DNA of 64,000 nt, from positions 1 through 64,000 of the forward strand of contig JAIOZL010000025.1 in assembly GCA_021740645.1 (NCBI GenBank), written 5' to 3'. A program made the position numbers and the translations under genes. The notes beneath the pieces are model-generated. The model searched no databases. It saw only the letters and a program-made list of their open reading frames with translations, and had not been told where the DNA came from. Source of the stretch: Bacteroidales bacterium. GTDB lineage: Bacteria > Bacteroidota > Bacteroidia > Bacteroidales > JAADJA01. Of the stretch, positions 28,368 to 37,795 are shown in pieces (within the stretch, counting starts at the first letter, position 1; each line of letters starts with the position of its first letter).

Positions 28368-29036
28368 CTAATTTTCAACAAAAGGTTGAGATTTTATTCT
28401 ATTAATTTTCGAAAAATATTTACAAAATCGAGTTAAACCACATTCATTACATAGTGGTCTCCGGGCCTTACAAATATATCTCCCATGCAAAATTAACCAA
28501 TGATGGGCTTTGTGAATTTTATCATCAGGAATAAACTTTACCAATTGCCTTTCAGCGGCCAAAGGAGTTCTTGCATTAGTAGTAAGTCCTATGCGGTCAG
28601 ATACTCTAAAAACATGAGTATCAACAGCCATAGCAGGTTTATTATAACAAACCGAGGCAATTACATTTGCAGTTTTTCTTCCTACGCCCGGCAATTTCTG
28701 CAATTCATCAATATCGGATGGCATTTGCCTTTTGAATTCATGGATAAGTACGTGGGCCAGGCCGATAAGATTTTTAGCCTTATTATTTGGATAAGAGCAA
28801 CTCTTTATAATTTCATAAACATCTTCATGTGAGGCCGCAGCTAACTCAGTTTCAGTTGGAAATTGCGTAAAAAAACCAGGGGTGATCATATTTACCCGCA
28901 CATCTGTACATTGGGCAGAAAGAATTACTGCTACAGCTAATTCATAGGGATTTGTGTAGGTCAACTCCGTTTCAGCCATTGGGTTGTTTTCTTCAAACCA
29001 CGCAAGCACTTCATTATATCTGTCCTTTTTCGTCAT
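28368..29036 (-). CDS. nth: Endonuclease III
   Basis: This 222-residue helix-hairpin-helix DNA glycosylase/AP lyase has the LPGVGRKTANVI hairpin with the catalytic Lys, and the catalytic Asp in AVDTHVFRVSDRIGL. The 4Fe-4S cluster cysteines follow the C-x6-C-x2-C-x5-C pattern (CKARRPLCNECGLTRFC). It removes oxidised pyrimidines in base excision repair. It lies in a minus-strand run between a small gene and the peroxiredoxin gene, but a terminator stands upstream of it, so it likely has its own promoter. Confidence 0.95.
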   Translation of the reverse strand: MTKKDRYNEVLAWFEENNPMAETELTYTNPYELAVAVILSAQCTDVRVNMITPGFFTQFPTETELAAASHEDVYEIIKSCSYPNNKAKNLIGLAHVLIHEFKRQMPSDIDELQKLPGVGRKTANVIASVCYNKPAMAVDTHVFRVSDRIGLTTNARTPLAAERQLVKFIPDDKIHKAHHWLILHGRYICKARRPLCNECGLTRFCKYFSKINRIKSQPFVEN

Positions 29037-29112
29037 ACCAATCTTATGATCAAATTATAAACATTATTAAACCCTCAATATACAAAATCTACAGGTTGCA
29101 TTTCAGGATTAA

Positions 29113-29141
29113 CAAAAAAAAAGCTCTCCATCAGGAGAGCT
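29113..29141 (-). terminator. Rho-independent terminator
   Basis: On the minus strand a perfect 8-bp stem AGCTCTCC/GGAGAGCT closes a 4-base loop and is followed by a run of nine or more T. It ends the sigma factor and small-protein unit, 19 bases after the small gene's stop. Confidence 0.9.
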
Positions 29142-29159
29142 AAGGGTTAACAAATTTTT

Positions 29160-29405
29160 TTAGTTCATCAACAAATTGATAGTTCCAGCCCTTTTTGTTC
29201 GAATAACATTTAAAGCTCGCGAATAATTCAAAATGTTGGCAATAATTCTATCATCTGGTAAAACTGAGGATTCATCGTTATGAGAATCATCAGATAAATG
29301 CTTCTTTTTAGCATTATGAAACATATTATCAGAAAATTGAATTAGTTCATTTAAAGTAAAGGAATCTTTCATAGGCAAATTTGATACATTATTTTTTATT
29401 TTCAA
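29160..29405 (-). CDS. Small hypothetical protein downstream of sigma factor
   Basis: This 81-residue charged, soluble protein has no cysteines, signal peptide or membrane segment. It follows the sigma factor by 85 bases and ends just before a strong terminator, which makes it likely a real gene in the same unit. The end, NILNYSRALNVIRTKRAGTINLLMN, is basic and could bind nucleic acid or the sigma factor. It lacks the membrane helix and zinc motif of typical anti-sigma factors. Function unknown. Confidence 0.6.
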   Translation of the reverse strand: MKIKNNVSNLPMKDSFTLNELIQFSDNMFHNAKKKHLSDDSHNDESSVLPDDRIIANILNYSRALNVIRTKRAGTINLLMN

Positions 29406-29490
29406 TGTAGCAAACGCGATTCCTTAAAAATTTATTTTACTGAGTAGCAAAAAATTTATAATCAAACATAATTTTAACGATCCTAATTAC

Positions 29491-30081
29491 CTATTGGGTA
29501 AGAACAATGTTTTTTTCAGAAATCAATTTTCTAAGATTGATAAGCGCATATCTCATTCTGCCAAGCGCAGTATTAATACTAACTCCTGTAACTTCTGCAA
29601 TGTCTTTAAACGACATTTCAGCATAATGCCTCATATATAACACTTCTTTTTGTTCATCAGGAAGCAATTCAACCAGCTTCCTCACGTCTTTATGAATTTG
29701 ATCAGTGATGATCTGCTCCTCAATTGACTTATCCATTACATTAATAGTATCAAAGATGTTAAAGTCGTCATTTTTGCTGTTATCTATAACAGGAATTCTA
29801 TTAGACTTTCTGAAATGATCAATGATTAAGTTATGAGCGATTCGCATTACCCATTGAAGAAACTTGCCCTCCTCATTATACGATCCAGCCCTAATTGTAT
29901 TAACTACTTTAATAAAGGTATCCTGAAACAGGTCATCTGCAAGATCTTTGTCCTTTACAATCATTAAAATATATGCAAATACTCGATTTTTATGACGGTG
30001 AATGAGATCTTCTAAACAGGAATGATCGCCTTTTAAATATCTACTTATTAGCTCGCGGTCTTGAATTGTCTGAGCTTTCAT
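29491..30081 (-). CDS. Sigma-70 family RNA polymerase sigma factor (ECF-like)
   Basis: 196 residues with the two essential sigma regions. Region 2 includes YILMIVKDKDLADDLFQDTFIKVV and FLQWVMRIAHNLIIDHFRKSNR. Region 4 includes LLPDEQKEVLYMRHYAEMSFKDIAEVTGVSINTALGRMRYALINLRK. It has the size and layout of ECF sigma factors but no adjacent membrane anti-sigma gene. Its promoter is the best in the window (TTTG, 20 bases, TACTTTTG), and it has a strong Shine-Dalgarno sequence, rare in this phylum. Both suggest high, steady expression. Confidence 0.9.
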   Translation of the reverse strand: MKAQTIQDRELISRYLKGDHSCLEDLIHRHKNRVFAYILMIVKDKDLADDLFQDTFIKVVNTIRAGSYNEEGKFLQWVMRIAHNLIIDHFRKSNRIPVIDNSKNDDFNIFDTINVMDKSIEEQIITDQIHKDVRKLVELLPDEQKEVLYMRHYAEMSFKDIAEVTGVSINTALGRMRYALINLRKLISEKNIVLTQ

Positions 30082-30085
30082 TTTG

Positions 30086-30095
30086 TACCTCCTTT
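30086..30095 (-). promoter_or_regulatory. Strong Shine-Dalgarno AAAGGAGGTA
   Basis: A near-perfect anti-16S match 4 bases before the sigma factor ATG. Most Bacteroidota genes, including the neighbours here, lack one. Confidence 0.7.
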
Positions 30096-30189
30096 ATTAT
30101 GGGTTAAAAATGGTAGATATTATATTCTATAGGCGTTTTATGTTTAAAGGTTTGACGATTTTTTTATTAGTTTCCTTACAATAATTATA

Positions 30190-30221
30190 CAAAAGTATGA
30201 TAAATATTGATCACTTGCAAA
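30190..30221 (-). promoter_or_regulatory. Promoter TTTG-N20-TACTTTTG
   Basis: A full match to the Bacteroidota -33/-7 promoter on the minus strand: TTTG at 30218-30221 and TACTTTTG at 30190-30197. It drives the sigma factor gene. Confidence 0.7.
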
Positions 30222-30230
30222 TTTAATTGA

Positions 30231-30238
30231 TAATTTTG
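30231..30238 (+). promoter_or_regulatory. -7 promoter element TAATTTTG
   Basis: It matches TAnnTTTG 19 bases before the uvrA ATG, with TTG 21 bases further upstream. It is back to back with the sigma factor promoter. Confidence 0.55.
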
Positions 30239-30257
30239 GCCGCTACAATATTAAAAA

Positions 30258-33086
30258 ATGTTAAATACTGACATTGCTTCTTACGATCCAAGACATTATA
30301 TCCTTATTAAGGGAGCAAGGATGCATAACCTTAAGAATATCGATTTAGCTATTCCTAAAAACAAACTTGTTGTTATTACCGGACTCTCTGGCTCAGGCAA
30401 GTCTTCACTGGCTTTCGATACATTATTTGCAGATGGACAAAGAAGATACGTAGAGAGTTTAAGTTCTTATGCCAGGCAGTTTTTGGGCCGTATGTCAAAA
30501 CCTGAAGTGGATTATATAAAAGGAATCGCACCTGCCATTGCTATCGAACAAAAGGTGAACACGAGAAATCCAAGATCTACAGTTGGAACATCCACAGAAA
30601 TATATGAGTATTTAAAGCTGCTTTTTGCACGCATTGGCAAAACTTATTCGCCTGTATCAGGCCAAGTAGTCGAACGAAATACTGTATCACAAATTACAGA
30701 CTTCATCCTAGGTCAATCCAAAGATTCCCAGGTCATGCTTTATGTTAATCTTGAAACTAAAAAGGGGAGATCAGTTCAAGAGCACCTTTCAGTTCTTATG
30801 CAGCAGGGGTTTAGTAGGGTAATTACAAATGAAGGCATTGTGCGAATTGAAGAAGCTTTAAATTTACCTATTAAAAAAAGTGACAGGTTTTTCCTTGTGA
30901 TTGATCGCGTAATCGTCCCTGAAAATAATAAGGATGCAGATTTCATTTCAAGGATTTCTGATTCAATTCAAACTGCATTTTATGAAGGGCAGGGAAGCTG
31001 TATCGTTGAAATAAAATCAGAAAAAGATACCCATACAGAGGAATTTTCAAACAAATTTGAAGCAGATCAGCTAATTTTTGAAGAGCCTTCAGTTAATTTA
31101 TTCAGCTTTAATAATCCATTTGGGGCATGCAAATCATGCGAAGGATTTGGAAGTGTAATTGGGATAGACCCTGATCTTGTAATTCCAAATAAGGCGCTTT
31201 CAGTGTATGAAGAGGCAATTGTGTGCTGGAAGGGTGAAAAAATGAGTGAATGGAAAGATCAGCTTGTGAGAAATGCATATAAGTTTGATTTCCCTATACA
31301 TAAACCCGTTTATGAATTGACACCAGAACATTATGATTTACTTTGGACCGGAAATACATATTTTCATGGTTTAAATGATTTTTTCAGCTATGTAGAAGAG
31401 CAAACCTATAAGATTCAATACCGTGTAATGTTGTCAAGATACAGGGGAAAGACAATATGCCCTGAATGCAATGGAACCAGGCTGCGAAAAGATGCTAACT
31501 ATGTTAAAATCGGCAATAAATCAATTAGCGAAATTGTATTGATGCCTGTAAAAGAAATCCCGGCTTTCTTAAAAGGCTTGCCTCTCAATGATTATGAACA
31601 TCAGGTAGCGAACAGATTACTTACTGAAATTGAAAATCGGGTATTGTATTTAATTCATGTCGGACTTGGCTATTTAACTTTAAACAGATTATCGAATACA
31701 CTATCCGGAGGCGAATCGCAAAGGATTAATCTGGCTACTTCACTTGGGAGTAGTCTAGTGGGGTCCATCTATATTCTTGATGAGCCTAGTATTGGCCTCC
31801 ACCCCAGAGATACTCATTTATTGATAAAGGTACTGAAACAGCTCCGTGATGCAGGAAATACTGTAATTGTTGTAGAACATGATGAGGAAATTATAAAGGA
31901 GGCAGACCAGATTATTGATATTGGGCCCAAAGCGGGAGTCAATGGAGGAGAATTAATTTTCCAGGGAAACTTTGAGGAACTGATTGAATCAGAAGAAAGC
32001 TTCACAGCTAAATACCTGACAAAAAGGCTTACTATCCAGGTCCCAGAAAATCGACGTATATGGAAGGACTACATCCGTATAGTAGGGGCCAGAGAAAATA
32101 ACTTAAAAGGGCTGGATATAAAATTCCCATTAAATTGTATAACCTTAATTACAGGGGTTAGCGGTTCTGGAAAAACCTCTCTGGTTAAAAATATTCTCTA
32201 TCCCTCGCTAAAGAAAATGAAGGGAGGATATGGAGAGAAAACAGGCAAATTCGATCGTATTGATGGTGATTTTAATAAAATTGCACATATTGAAATGGTA
32301 GATCAAAACCCTATTGGGCGATCCACCCGTTCCAATCCAGCCACCTACGTAAAAGCATATGACGATATCAGAAACCTATTTGCAAACCAGAAACTTTCTA
32401 AGGTCAGGGGATATAAACCAGGCGTTTTTTCTTTCAACATTGAAGGAGGCAGATGTGAAGAATGTGAAGGTGAAGGAGTTGTAAAAATCGAAATGCAGTT
32501 TATGGCTGACATTTATTTAAAGTGTGAAAACTGTGGTGGAAAAAGATTTAAGGATGAAATATTAGATATCCATTTCAAAGGGAAAAACATCAGCCATATT
32601 CTGAATATGACCATTAATGAGGCCATTGAATTCTTTGGATCTTCGGAGAAACCTAGTTCCTATGAAAATAAAATAATTGAAAAGCTAAAACCTTTGCAGG
32701 ATGTAGGCCTTGGTTATCTGGGTTTGGGACAATCATCCAGTACATTATCTGGTGGGGAAGCGCAGCGTGTAAAGCTGGCTTTATTTCTATCCAAAGGCGC
32801 CACCGATGCTACTACCCTTTTCATCTTTGATGAGCCGACCACCGGACTTCATTTTCACGACATTTCCAAATTACTCATTTCATTTGATGCTCTAATTGAG
32901 AAAGGACATTCGATAATCGTAATTGAGCATAACATGGACGTTGTAAAATATGCCGACTGGATCATTGACCTTGGCCCGGAAGGTGGCGAATTAGGAGGAA
33001 ATGTTGTTTTTGAAGGAACACCTGAAGACCTGGCAAAAATCAAAGACTCCTATACCGGTCAATTTCTTTCCGGTAAATTAAATTAA
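30258..33086 (+). CDS. uvrA: Excinuclease ABC subunit A
   Basis: 942 residues with two ABC ATPase halves. The first has Walker [15 protein letters not shown] and signature [15 protein letters not shown]; the second has [13 protein letters not shown] and [13 protein letters not shown]. Zinc-finger pairs are seen in [16 protein letters not shown] and [16 protein letters not shown]. UvrA finds bulky DNA damage and loads UvrB in nucleotide excision repair. Length is normal. It has its own promoter. A Zur-like gene follows after 48 bases but has a separate promoter. Confidence 0.97.
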   Translation: MLNTDIASYDPRHYILIKGARMHNLKNIDLAIPKNKLVVITGLSGSGKSSLAFDTLFADGQRRYVESLSSYARQFLGRMSKPEVDYIKGIAPAIAIEQKVNTRNPRSTVGTSTEIYEYLKLLFARIGKTYSPVSGQVVERNTVSQITDFILGQSKDSQVMLYVNLETKKGRSVQEHLSVLMQQGFSRVITNEGIVRIEEALNLPIKKSDRFFLVIDRVIVPENNKDADFISRISDSIQTAFYEGQGSCIVEIKSEKDTHTEEFSNKFEADQLIFEEPSVNLFSFNNPFGACKSCEGFGSVIGIDPDLVIPNKALSVYEEAIVCWKGEKMSEWKDQLVRNAYKFDFPIHKPVYELTPEHYDLLWTGNTYFHGLNDFFSYVEEQTYKIQYRVMLSRYRGKTICPECNGTRLRKDANYVKIGNKSISEIVLMPVKEIPAFLKGLPLNDYEHQVANRLLTEIENRVLYLIHVGLGYLTLNRLSNTLSGGESQRINLATSLGSSLVGSIYILDEPSIGLHPRDTHLLIKVLKQLRDAGNTVIVVEHDEEIIKEADQIIDIGPKAGVNGGELIFQGNFEELIESEESFTAKYLTKRLTIQVPENRRIWKDYIRIVGARENNLKGLDIKFPLNCITLITGVSGSGKTSLVKNILYPSLKKMKGGYGEKTGKFDRIDGDFNKIAHIEMVDQNPIGRSTRSNPATYVKAYDDIRNLFANQKLSKVRGYKPGVFSFNIEGGRCEECEGEGVVKIEMQFMADIYLKCENCGGKRFKDEILDIHFKGKNISHILNMTINEAIEFFGSSEKPSSYENKIIEKLKPLQDVGLGYLGLGQSSSTLSGGEAQRVKLALFLSKGATDATTLFIFDEPTTGLHFHDISKLLISFDALIEKGHSIIVIEHNMDVVKYADWIIDLGPEGGELGGNVVFEGTPEDLAKIKDSYTGQFLSGKLN

Positions 33087-33107
33087 AATTTCTCTACATA
33101 TTTTTAT

Positions 33108-33115
33108 TATTTTTG
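33108..33115 (+). promoter_or_regulatory. -7 promoter element TATTTTTG
   Basis: It matches TAnnTTTG 19 bases before the Fur-family regulator ATG and probably drives the zinc importer operon. Confidence 0.5.
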
Positions 33116-33134
33116 CAACTTTGTCGCATTTGTT

Positions 33135-33527
33135 ATGGACGCTACTGTTATATTGCGGAAACACAAGCTTAGTAAAACCACGGGGAGAATAGAAGTCCTT
33201 AAATTATTCATTGAATCTGATCAGGCTTTGTCGGAAAGAGAAATACACAGCAGGATAGAATATAGTTTTGACAGGGCAAGTATTTACCGTACATTAAAAA
33301 CTTTTAGTGAAAATGGCATCCTTCACCCGGTATACGGAAAAAATGAAATGACCAAATATATTTTACAGCAAACCCCCGAGGAACATCTTCATTTTAAATG
33401 TTCTGAATGTGAAAAAGTGATGTGCTTACCGGAAATTAAATTTAACGACATTCATTTACCAGAGGGGTTTATTAAGAAAGAAGCCAATTATTTAGTAATT
33501 GGGATATGCGACAACTGTAACCTTTAA
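33135..33527 (+). CDS. Fur-family metal regulator, probably Zur
   Basis: 130 residues. The winged-helix DNA-binding half includes KTTGRIEVLKLFIESDQALSEREIH and YSFDRASIYRTLKTFSENGIL. The metal half has HLHFKCSECEKVMC and GICDNCNL, giving the two CxxC pairs that hold structural zinc. It lies 7 bases before a zinc-type ABC importer, so I read it as a zinc-sensing repressor that controls its own operon. Fur or PerR roles are less likely from this context. Confidence 0.85.
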   Translation: MDATVILRKHKLSKTTGRIEVLKLFIESDQALSEREIHSRIEYSFDRASIYRTLKTFSENGILHPVYGKNEMTKYILQQTPEEHLHFKCSECEKVMCLPEIKFNDIHLPEGFIKKEANYLVIGICDNCNL

Positions 33528-33534
33528 GATAACT

Positions 33535-34413
33535 ATGAATCGAATTTTAAATATTATTTTTTCTGTTATACTAGTATCCTTAATAGGAAGCTGCAAGAGT
33601 CCCAAAGAGAGCAAAGAAAAGGAGGTAATATCTGTAAGTATATTGCCCCAGAAATACTTTGTCGAAAAAATTGCCGGTGATGCGTTCACAATAAATGTAC
33701 TGATACCTCCGGGCGCCAGTCCGGCATCGTATGAGCCATCACCACGGCAAATTGAAGACATTTCTAAATCAAAGCTATACCTTAAGATTGGCCATATTGG
33801 TTTCGAAAGGGGCTGGATAAACAAGTTAGAAGATAACTTTAAACAGGTTAATTTTGCCGATTTATCGGAAGGATTAACACTTATTGAAGCAACCACAGAT
33901 GTGCATGAGGATCATGAGCATTATGAGGTTGATCCTCACATTTGGATGTCTCCTTATAATGTAAAAATAATTGCCCAAAATATTTTTCAAACTCTTGCAG
34001 CTACCTATCCCGGAAAAGAGAAAGAGTTTTATAACAATCTGCAATCCTTTAATTCTGAAATAGATTCTCTACATCAGTTTATAATAACCGGTTTAGAAAA
34101 TTTAACCAATCGGTATTTCATTATCTATCATCCCGCCCTAACCTATTTTGCATCTGATTATAGTTTAATACAGGTACCTATGGAGCTTGAGGGGAAAGAA
34201 CCAGGGATGAAATACATGAAGCAGATGGTTGAGCTTGCGAAGGATAAGAATATCAAAGCTATTTTAATCCAAAGAGAATTTAATATGGATGAAGCCATGT
34301 CATTGAAGAGAGAAATTGAAGGGGAGATAATTATTATAGACCCACTGGATTACCAATGGGATAAACAACTAAGATATATTACAAATCAATTATTGAAAGT
34401 TTTAAGCGAATAA
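33535..34413 (+). CDS. znuA: Zinc ABC transporter substrate-binding lipoprotein
   Basis: About 292 residues with a lipoprotein signal (MNRILNIIFSVILVSLIGSCKSP). It is a cluster A-I solute-binding protein for Zn or Mn: VSILPQKYFVEKIAG, PPGASPASYEPSPRQ and DPHIWMSPYNV carry the first metal histidine region, and YFIIYHPALTYFASDY another. A short His/Glu loop (HEDHEHYEVDPH, around residue 125) suits zinc. I start at the ATG at 33535. It captures metal outside the inner membrane and hands it to the permease encoded two genes on. Confidence 0.88.
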   Translation: MNRILNIIFSVILVSLIGSCKSPKESKEKEVISVSILPQKYFVEKIAGDAFTINVLIPPGASPASYEPSPRQIEDISKSKLYLKIGHIGFERGWINKLEDNFKQVNFADLSEGLTLIEATTDVHEDHEHYEVDPHIWMSPYNVKIIAQNIFQTLAATYPGKEKEFYNNLQSFNSEIDSLHQFIITGLENLTNRYFIIYHPALTYFASDYSLIQVPMELEGKEPGMKYMKQMVELAKDKNIKAILIQREFNMDEAMSLKREIEGEIIIIDPLDYQWDKQLRYITNQLLKVLSE

Positions 34414-34414
34414 A

Positions 34415-35179
34415 TTGGAAGAATCAAAAAATATATTAATAGAGTTGCACAACATATCCGCAGCATATAATGGCGAGGATGTGTTACAAGAAGTAAACTT
34501 TAAAATTTGTGAAAGAGATTTTATAGGGGTAATCGGACCAAATGGGGGTGGAAAAACAACCCTTGTGAAAGTAATCCTTGGCTTGCTTAAACCAAGGAAA
34601 GGAAAAATATTTAACCACATTGACGGCAATGAGGAATCAAGTTGTATAGGTTATTTACCACAAATAAATAATATCGACAAACGTTTCCCGATTTCAGTGA
34701 AAGAAGTGGTTTTGTCAGGCTTTATGTTCAAAATGATGAATAAGCGAACAAACACTCAAACCCAAGTAAATGCGGCTAATGATATAATGAAAGAAACCGG
34801 AATATTTGAAATAAAGGATAAGCCAATAGGTGAGCTTTCTGGCGGACAAATGCAAAGAGTATTACTTTGCCGGTCGGTTGTTTCGAATCCCCGATTATTA
34901 ATTTTGGATGAGCCCAACACCTTTGTTGACAATCAATTTGAGGGTGAATTGTATAAAATGCTGAAGAGGTTTAACAAATCAATGGCCATTGTTATGATTT
35001 CCCATGATGTAGGCATGATATCTGCCCATGTAAAAACAATAGCCTGCGTAAACAGAGCTTTACATTATCATCAGTCCAATATCATTACAGAACAGCAATT
35101 GAAGGAATATAATTGCCCGATACAATTAATAACTCATGGGGAAATTCCTCATACCGTTTTAAAAACACATAATCATTGA
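34415..35179 (+). CDS. znuC: Zinc ABC transporter ATP-binding protein (TTG start)
   Basis: 254 residues with Walker A GPNGGGKTTLVK, signature LSGGQMQRVLLCR and Walker B LLILDEPNTFVD. The only reasonable start is TTG at 34415, one base after the znuA stop; no ATG lies before Walker A. This suggests coupled translation with znuA. It powers the permease. It ends in TGA. Confidence 0.9.
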   Translation: MEESKNILIELHNISAAYNGEDVLQEVNFKICERDFIGVIGPNGGGKTTLVKVILGLLKPRKGKIFNHIDGNEESSCIGYLPQINNIDKRFPISVKEVVLSGFMFKMMNKRTNTQTQVNAANDIMKETGIFEIKDKPIGELSGGQMQRVLLCRSVVSNPRLLILDEPNTFVDNQFEGELYKMLKRFNKSMAIVMISHDVGMISAHVKTIACVNRALHYHQSNIITEQQLKEYNCPIQLITHGEIPHTVLKTHNH

Positions 35180-35193
35180 AATGCTGATTATTT

Positions 35194-36003
35194 ATGAGTG
35201 AACTATTTAGCTATAACTTCTTTAATTACGCTTTGATAGCTGCATTATTTACCAGCATTACCTGTGGTATAATAGGAACATATATCGTCACAAAAAGAAT
35301 TGTTTTTATTAGTGGAGGTATTACGCATACTTCGTTCGGGGGGATTGGAATTGGCTACTTCTTAGGAATGAATCCTTTAATAGGAGCACTAATTTTTAGT
35401 ATATTGTCTGCTACAGGGATCGAATTCTTATCCAGGAAAACTGAAGTCAGGGAAGATTCAGCAATTGCTATTTTTTGGTCGTTCGGGATGGCCATCGGGA
35501 TTATTTTTATTTATTTGACACCTGGTTATGCGCCTAACCTTATGAGTTACCTTTTTGGAAGTATCCTTACTGTAACAGCCATGGAATTATTACTTATAAT
35601 TATACTTTCGGTCCTGATCACTGCATTTTTTTACCTCAATTATCAGAGGATCCTATATATCACCTTTGATCCTGATTTTGCAAAAACCAGGAAAATACGG
35701 GTGGATCTGTATAATTATGTGCTAATTATTTTAGTGGCCCTAACAATAGTAATTAGCATAAAGATCGTGGGAATTATCCTGATCATGTCTCTTTTAACAA
35801 TCCCTCAATCTACCTCCAACCTGATTTTTAATGACTACCGTAAAATCATCCTTTCATCAATAACTATAGGCATTATAGCTTCTTTTAGTGGAATTGGTAT
35901 TTCGTACTATTTTAATATTCCTTCAGGGGCTACAATCATTTTTACACTTGTTTTTATTTTTATATTAATAAAAAGCGTAAAGTGGTTATGGAAAAAAGGA
36001 TAA
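35194..36003 (+). CDS. znuB: Zinc ABC transporter permease
   Basis: 269 residues, very hydrophobic, with about eight to nine membrane segments. The family motif region GGITHTSFGGIGIGYFLGMNPL is seen near residues 45-66. It forms the inner-membrane channel with ZnuC and ZnuA. It is last in the Zur-znuACB run, and its start is 14 bases after znuC. The size and order fit the ABC-3 manganese/zinc family. Confidence 0.88.
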   Translation: MSELFSYNFFNYALIAALFTSITCGIIGTYIVTKRIVFISGGITHTSFGGIGIGYFLGMNPLIGALIFSILSATGIEFLSRKTEVREDSAIAIFWSFGMAIGIIFIYLTPGYAPNLMSYLFGSILTVTAMELLLIIILSVLITAFFYLNYQRILYITFDPDFAKTRKIRVDLYNYVLIILVALTIVISIKIVGIILIMSLLTIPQSTSNLIFNDYRKIILSSITIGIIASFSGIGISYYFNIPSGATIIFTLVFIFILIKSVKWLWKKG

Positions 36004-36085
36004 AGCGCAATTTTTTAACTCCTTTCTTTTGTAACAATTAAGGCCAAAATAGGTATAAATTCACATAATCGAGGACATAAATATA

Positions 36086-36093
36086 TAATTTTG
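36086..36093 (+). promoter_or_regulatory. -7 promoter element TAATTTTG
   Basis: It matches TAnnTTTG and overlaps the upstream TTG start of the open frame, so the true start is the ATG at 36112. Confidence 0.55.
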
Positions 36094-36111
36094 TCCACTA
36101 ACACTACAATA

Positions 36112-37161
36112 ATGCGAAATATAATATTTGGACTTAAGGCGTGCTTGCTATTATTGGTATTTTCAACAATAGAAATTAAAGCTCAGGAACCCTATTATAG
36201 CCAGTATTATAATACGCCTCTCTTTTATAACCCTGCTATGGTAGGGCTTTCCGAAGGACTTAAAGTCAGGTTAATGTATCACAATCAATGGCCTCAATAC
36301 AGTGATGATCTTAAATCCTACAATTTCTCGATGGATGTGGCCGAGCGCTTTATGCCTGGTGCTGGTGGACTTGGAATTATTTTCAACACCAATAAAGAAG
36401 GCCAGGGGTTTATCCGAAGAAATATGGTAGGTGGGTTAGGCTCTGTTAGAGTAAGGATGAGCCGTAATATTGCAAGCCAGTTTGGTTTTATGGCTTCCTT
36501 TGTGCAAAAACAAATTGATTCGGATGATTATATCTGGAGTGATCAGCTCGAGCACAGGCATGGCTTACTTTATCCTCAATCATCCTTTTCAGGGTTCTCA
36601 AATAAAAACATATCTTATCCGGATTTGAGCATTGGAGGTGTGATCAACTATGAAAAGCAATATATCAGTATGACTTTTGGCGCTGCAGTGCATCACTTAT
36701 TCAAACCCAACGAGTCATTTTATGATATGGATGTTAGGCTTCCCAGAAAATATGTAGCCCATGCTGATTTTGTTATTTTTCAGGTTAGTGATGCAAAAAA
36801 AGGGTTTCGTTACAATCCGGGAATATTATATGAAAATCAGGCAGGATTCCACACCTTTACCCTGGGTGCAAATGTGGCTAAGTCAGTATTATATGCCGGC
36901 GCATGGTATCGCAATAAACAATCACAGATATACAATTATCAGTCACTTGTGCTAATGACTGGAATAAACATCCCAATGGTAAACAGGTTTTCACGGATGA
37001 AACTTATGTACAGTTACGATATAAGTATAACTCAAATGACAGGTACAGGTGGAACCCATGAAATTACCCTCAGGTTTGAATTTGACCAGATCCACCTTGT
37101 GAAAAGCCAATCCGCATTTGCTAACGACTATCCTATCATCTTTGACCCGGTGGTTTTCTAG
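36112..37161 (+). CDS. PorP/SprF family type IX secretion membrane protein
   Basis: About 349 residues with a signal peptide (MRNIIFGLKACLLLLVFSTIEIKAQ). A PorP/SprF-type barrel follows, beginning EPYYSQYYNTPLFYNPAMVG and ending LRFEFDQIH plus a short tail. In this family SprF-type members help export or anchor particular T9SS cargo, while PorP itself is a core part; the short sequence does not separate them. A large type B sorting-domain protein lies convergently 634 bases away. SprF genes often neighbour their type B cargo, so a partner role is plausible. Confidence 0.85.
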   Translation: MRNIIFGLKACLLLLVFSTIEIKAQEPYYSQYYNTPLFYNPAMVGLSEGLKVRLMYHNQWPQYSDDLKSYNFSMDVAERFMPGAGGLGIIFNTNKEGQGFIRRNMVGGLGSVRVRMSRNIASQFGFMASFVQKQIDSDDYIWSDQLEHRHGLLYPQSSFSGFSNKNISYPDLSIGGVINYEKQYISMTFGAAVHHLFKPNESFYDMDVRLPRKYVAHADFVIFQVSDAKKGFRYNPGILYENQAGFHTFTLGANVAKSVLYAGAWYRNKQSQIYNYQSLVLMTGINIPMVNRFSRMKLMYSYDISITQMTGTGGTHEITLRFEFDQIHLVKSQSAFANDYPIIFDPVVF

Positions 37162-37795
37162 TAATTTTGAATAGCTAGAAAAATTAGGATATCCGCACAA
37201 ATCCCGAATTCATTTTCTGAATTAATATAATTTCTCGCAATAAGCAGCCATACTCCTTAAAGAGTCGTGTTGAAGACTCTGAGGTTAAAATATTCCCTTG
37301 GATAAATCAAGAAATGCCGAATTGTTAGTATGGAAAGCTTTAAAAGAGGATCATAACATGTAACTAATTATCCCTAAAGATAATTGGTTAAGAGCTAACT
37401 TACCTCAGCTTGACAGAAATTATGTGAATTGAAATTTGACCTGTGGATCCCAGACTACATAACATGATCTAATTTAAAAAATTACAATCGTGGCAGAATA
37501 GTGAATTGGCCTAAATTAACCTCATTATAATGACTTGATGAATTAAAGTATATCCATCAATCATAATACCATCCTCTTTGTGAATAGTCTTCCTGGCAGG
37601 AGGCAAACAATCTTTAGTATAATAATAGGGAAGCTAATAATTATGGATAGAGGGTCATTTCACACCATGGCGGATCAATTGAAATGACACCATTTAGATC
37701 AGGGTTTTAAAATTAGCGGATAATGTTATTTAAAGAAAAACAAATGGCTTCTGGATTCCTACAAGTTCAACATCAGAAATATCAGTTACCTATAT
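37162..37795. other. Intergenic region between PorP/SprF and PKD protein
   Basis: No convincing gene in 634 bases between two convergent genes. It holds a small hairpin (AGAGTC 37261-37266 with GACTCT 37275-37280) and a 9-bp inverted repeat near 37654. I see no rho-independent terminator. Confidence 0.5.
37654..37688. repeat. Inverted repeat GTCATTTCA-N17-TGAAATGAC
   Basis: A perfect 9-bp inverted repeat with a 17-base spacer that contains CCATGG. It may form a stem-loop in the 3' region of the converging transcripts. Confidence 0.35.

Noticed and set aside
37261..37280. AGAGTC/GACTCT hairpin as a terminator for the PorP/SprF gene
   Set aside because: Short stem with an 8-base loop and no T run on either strand.
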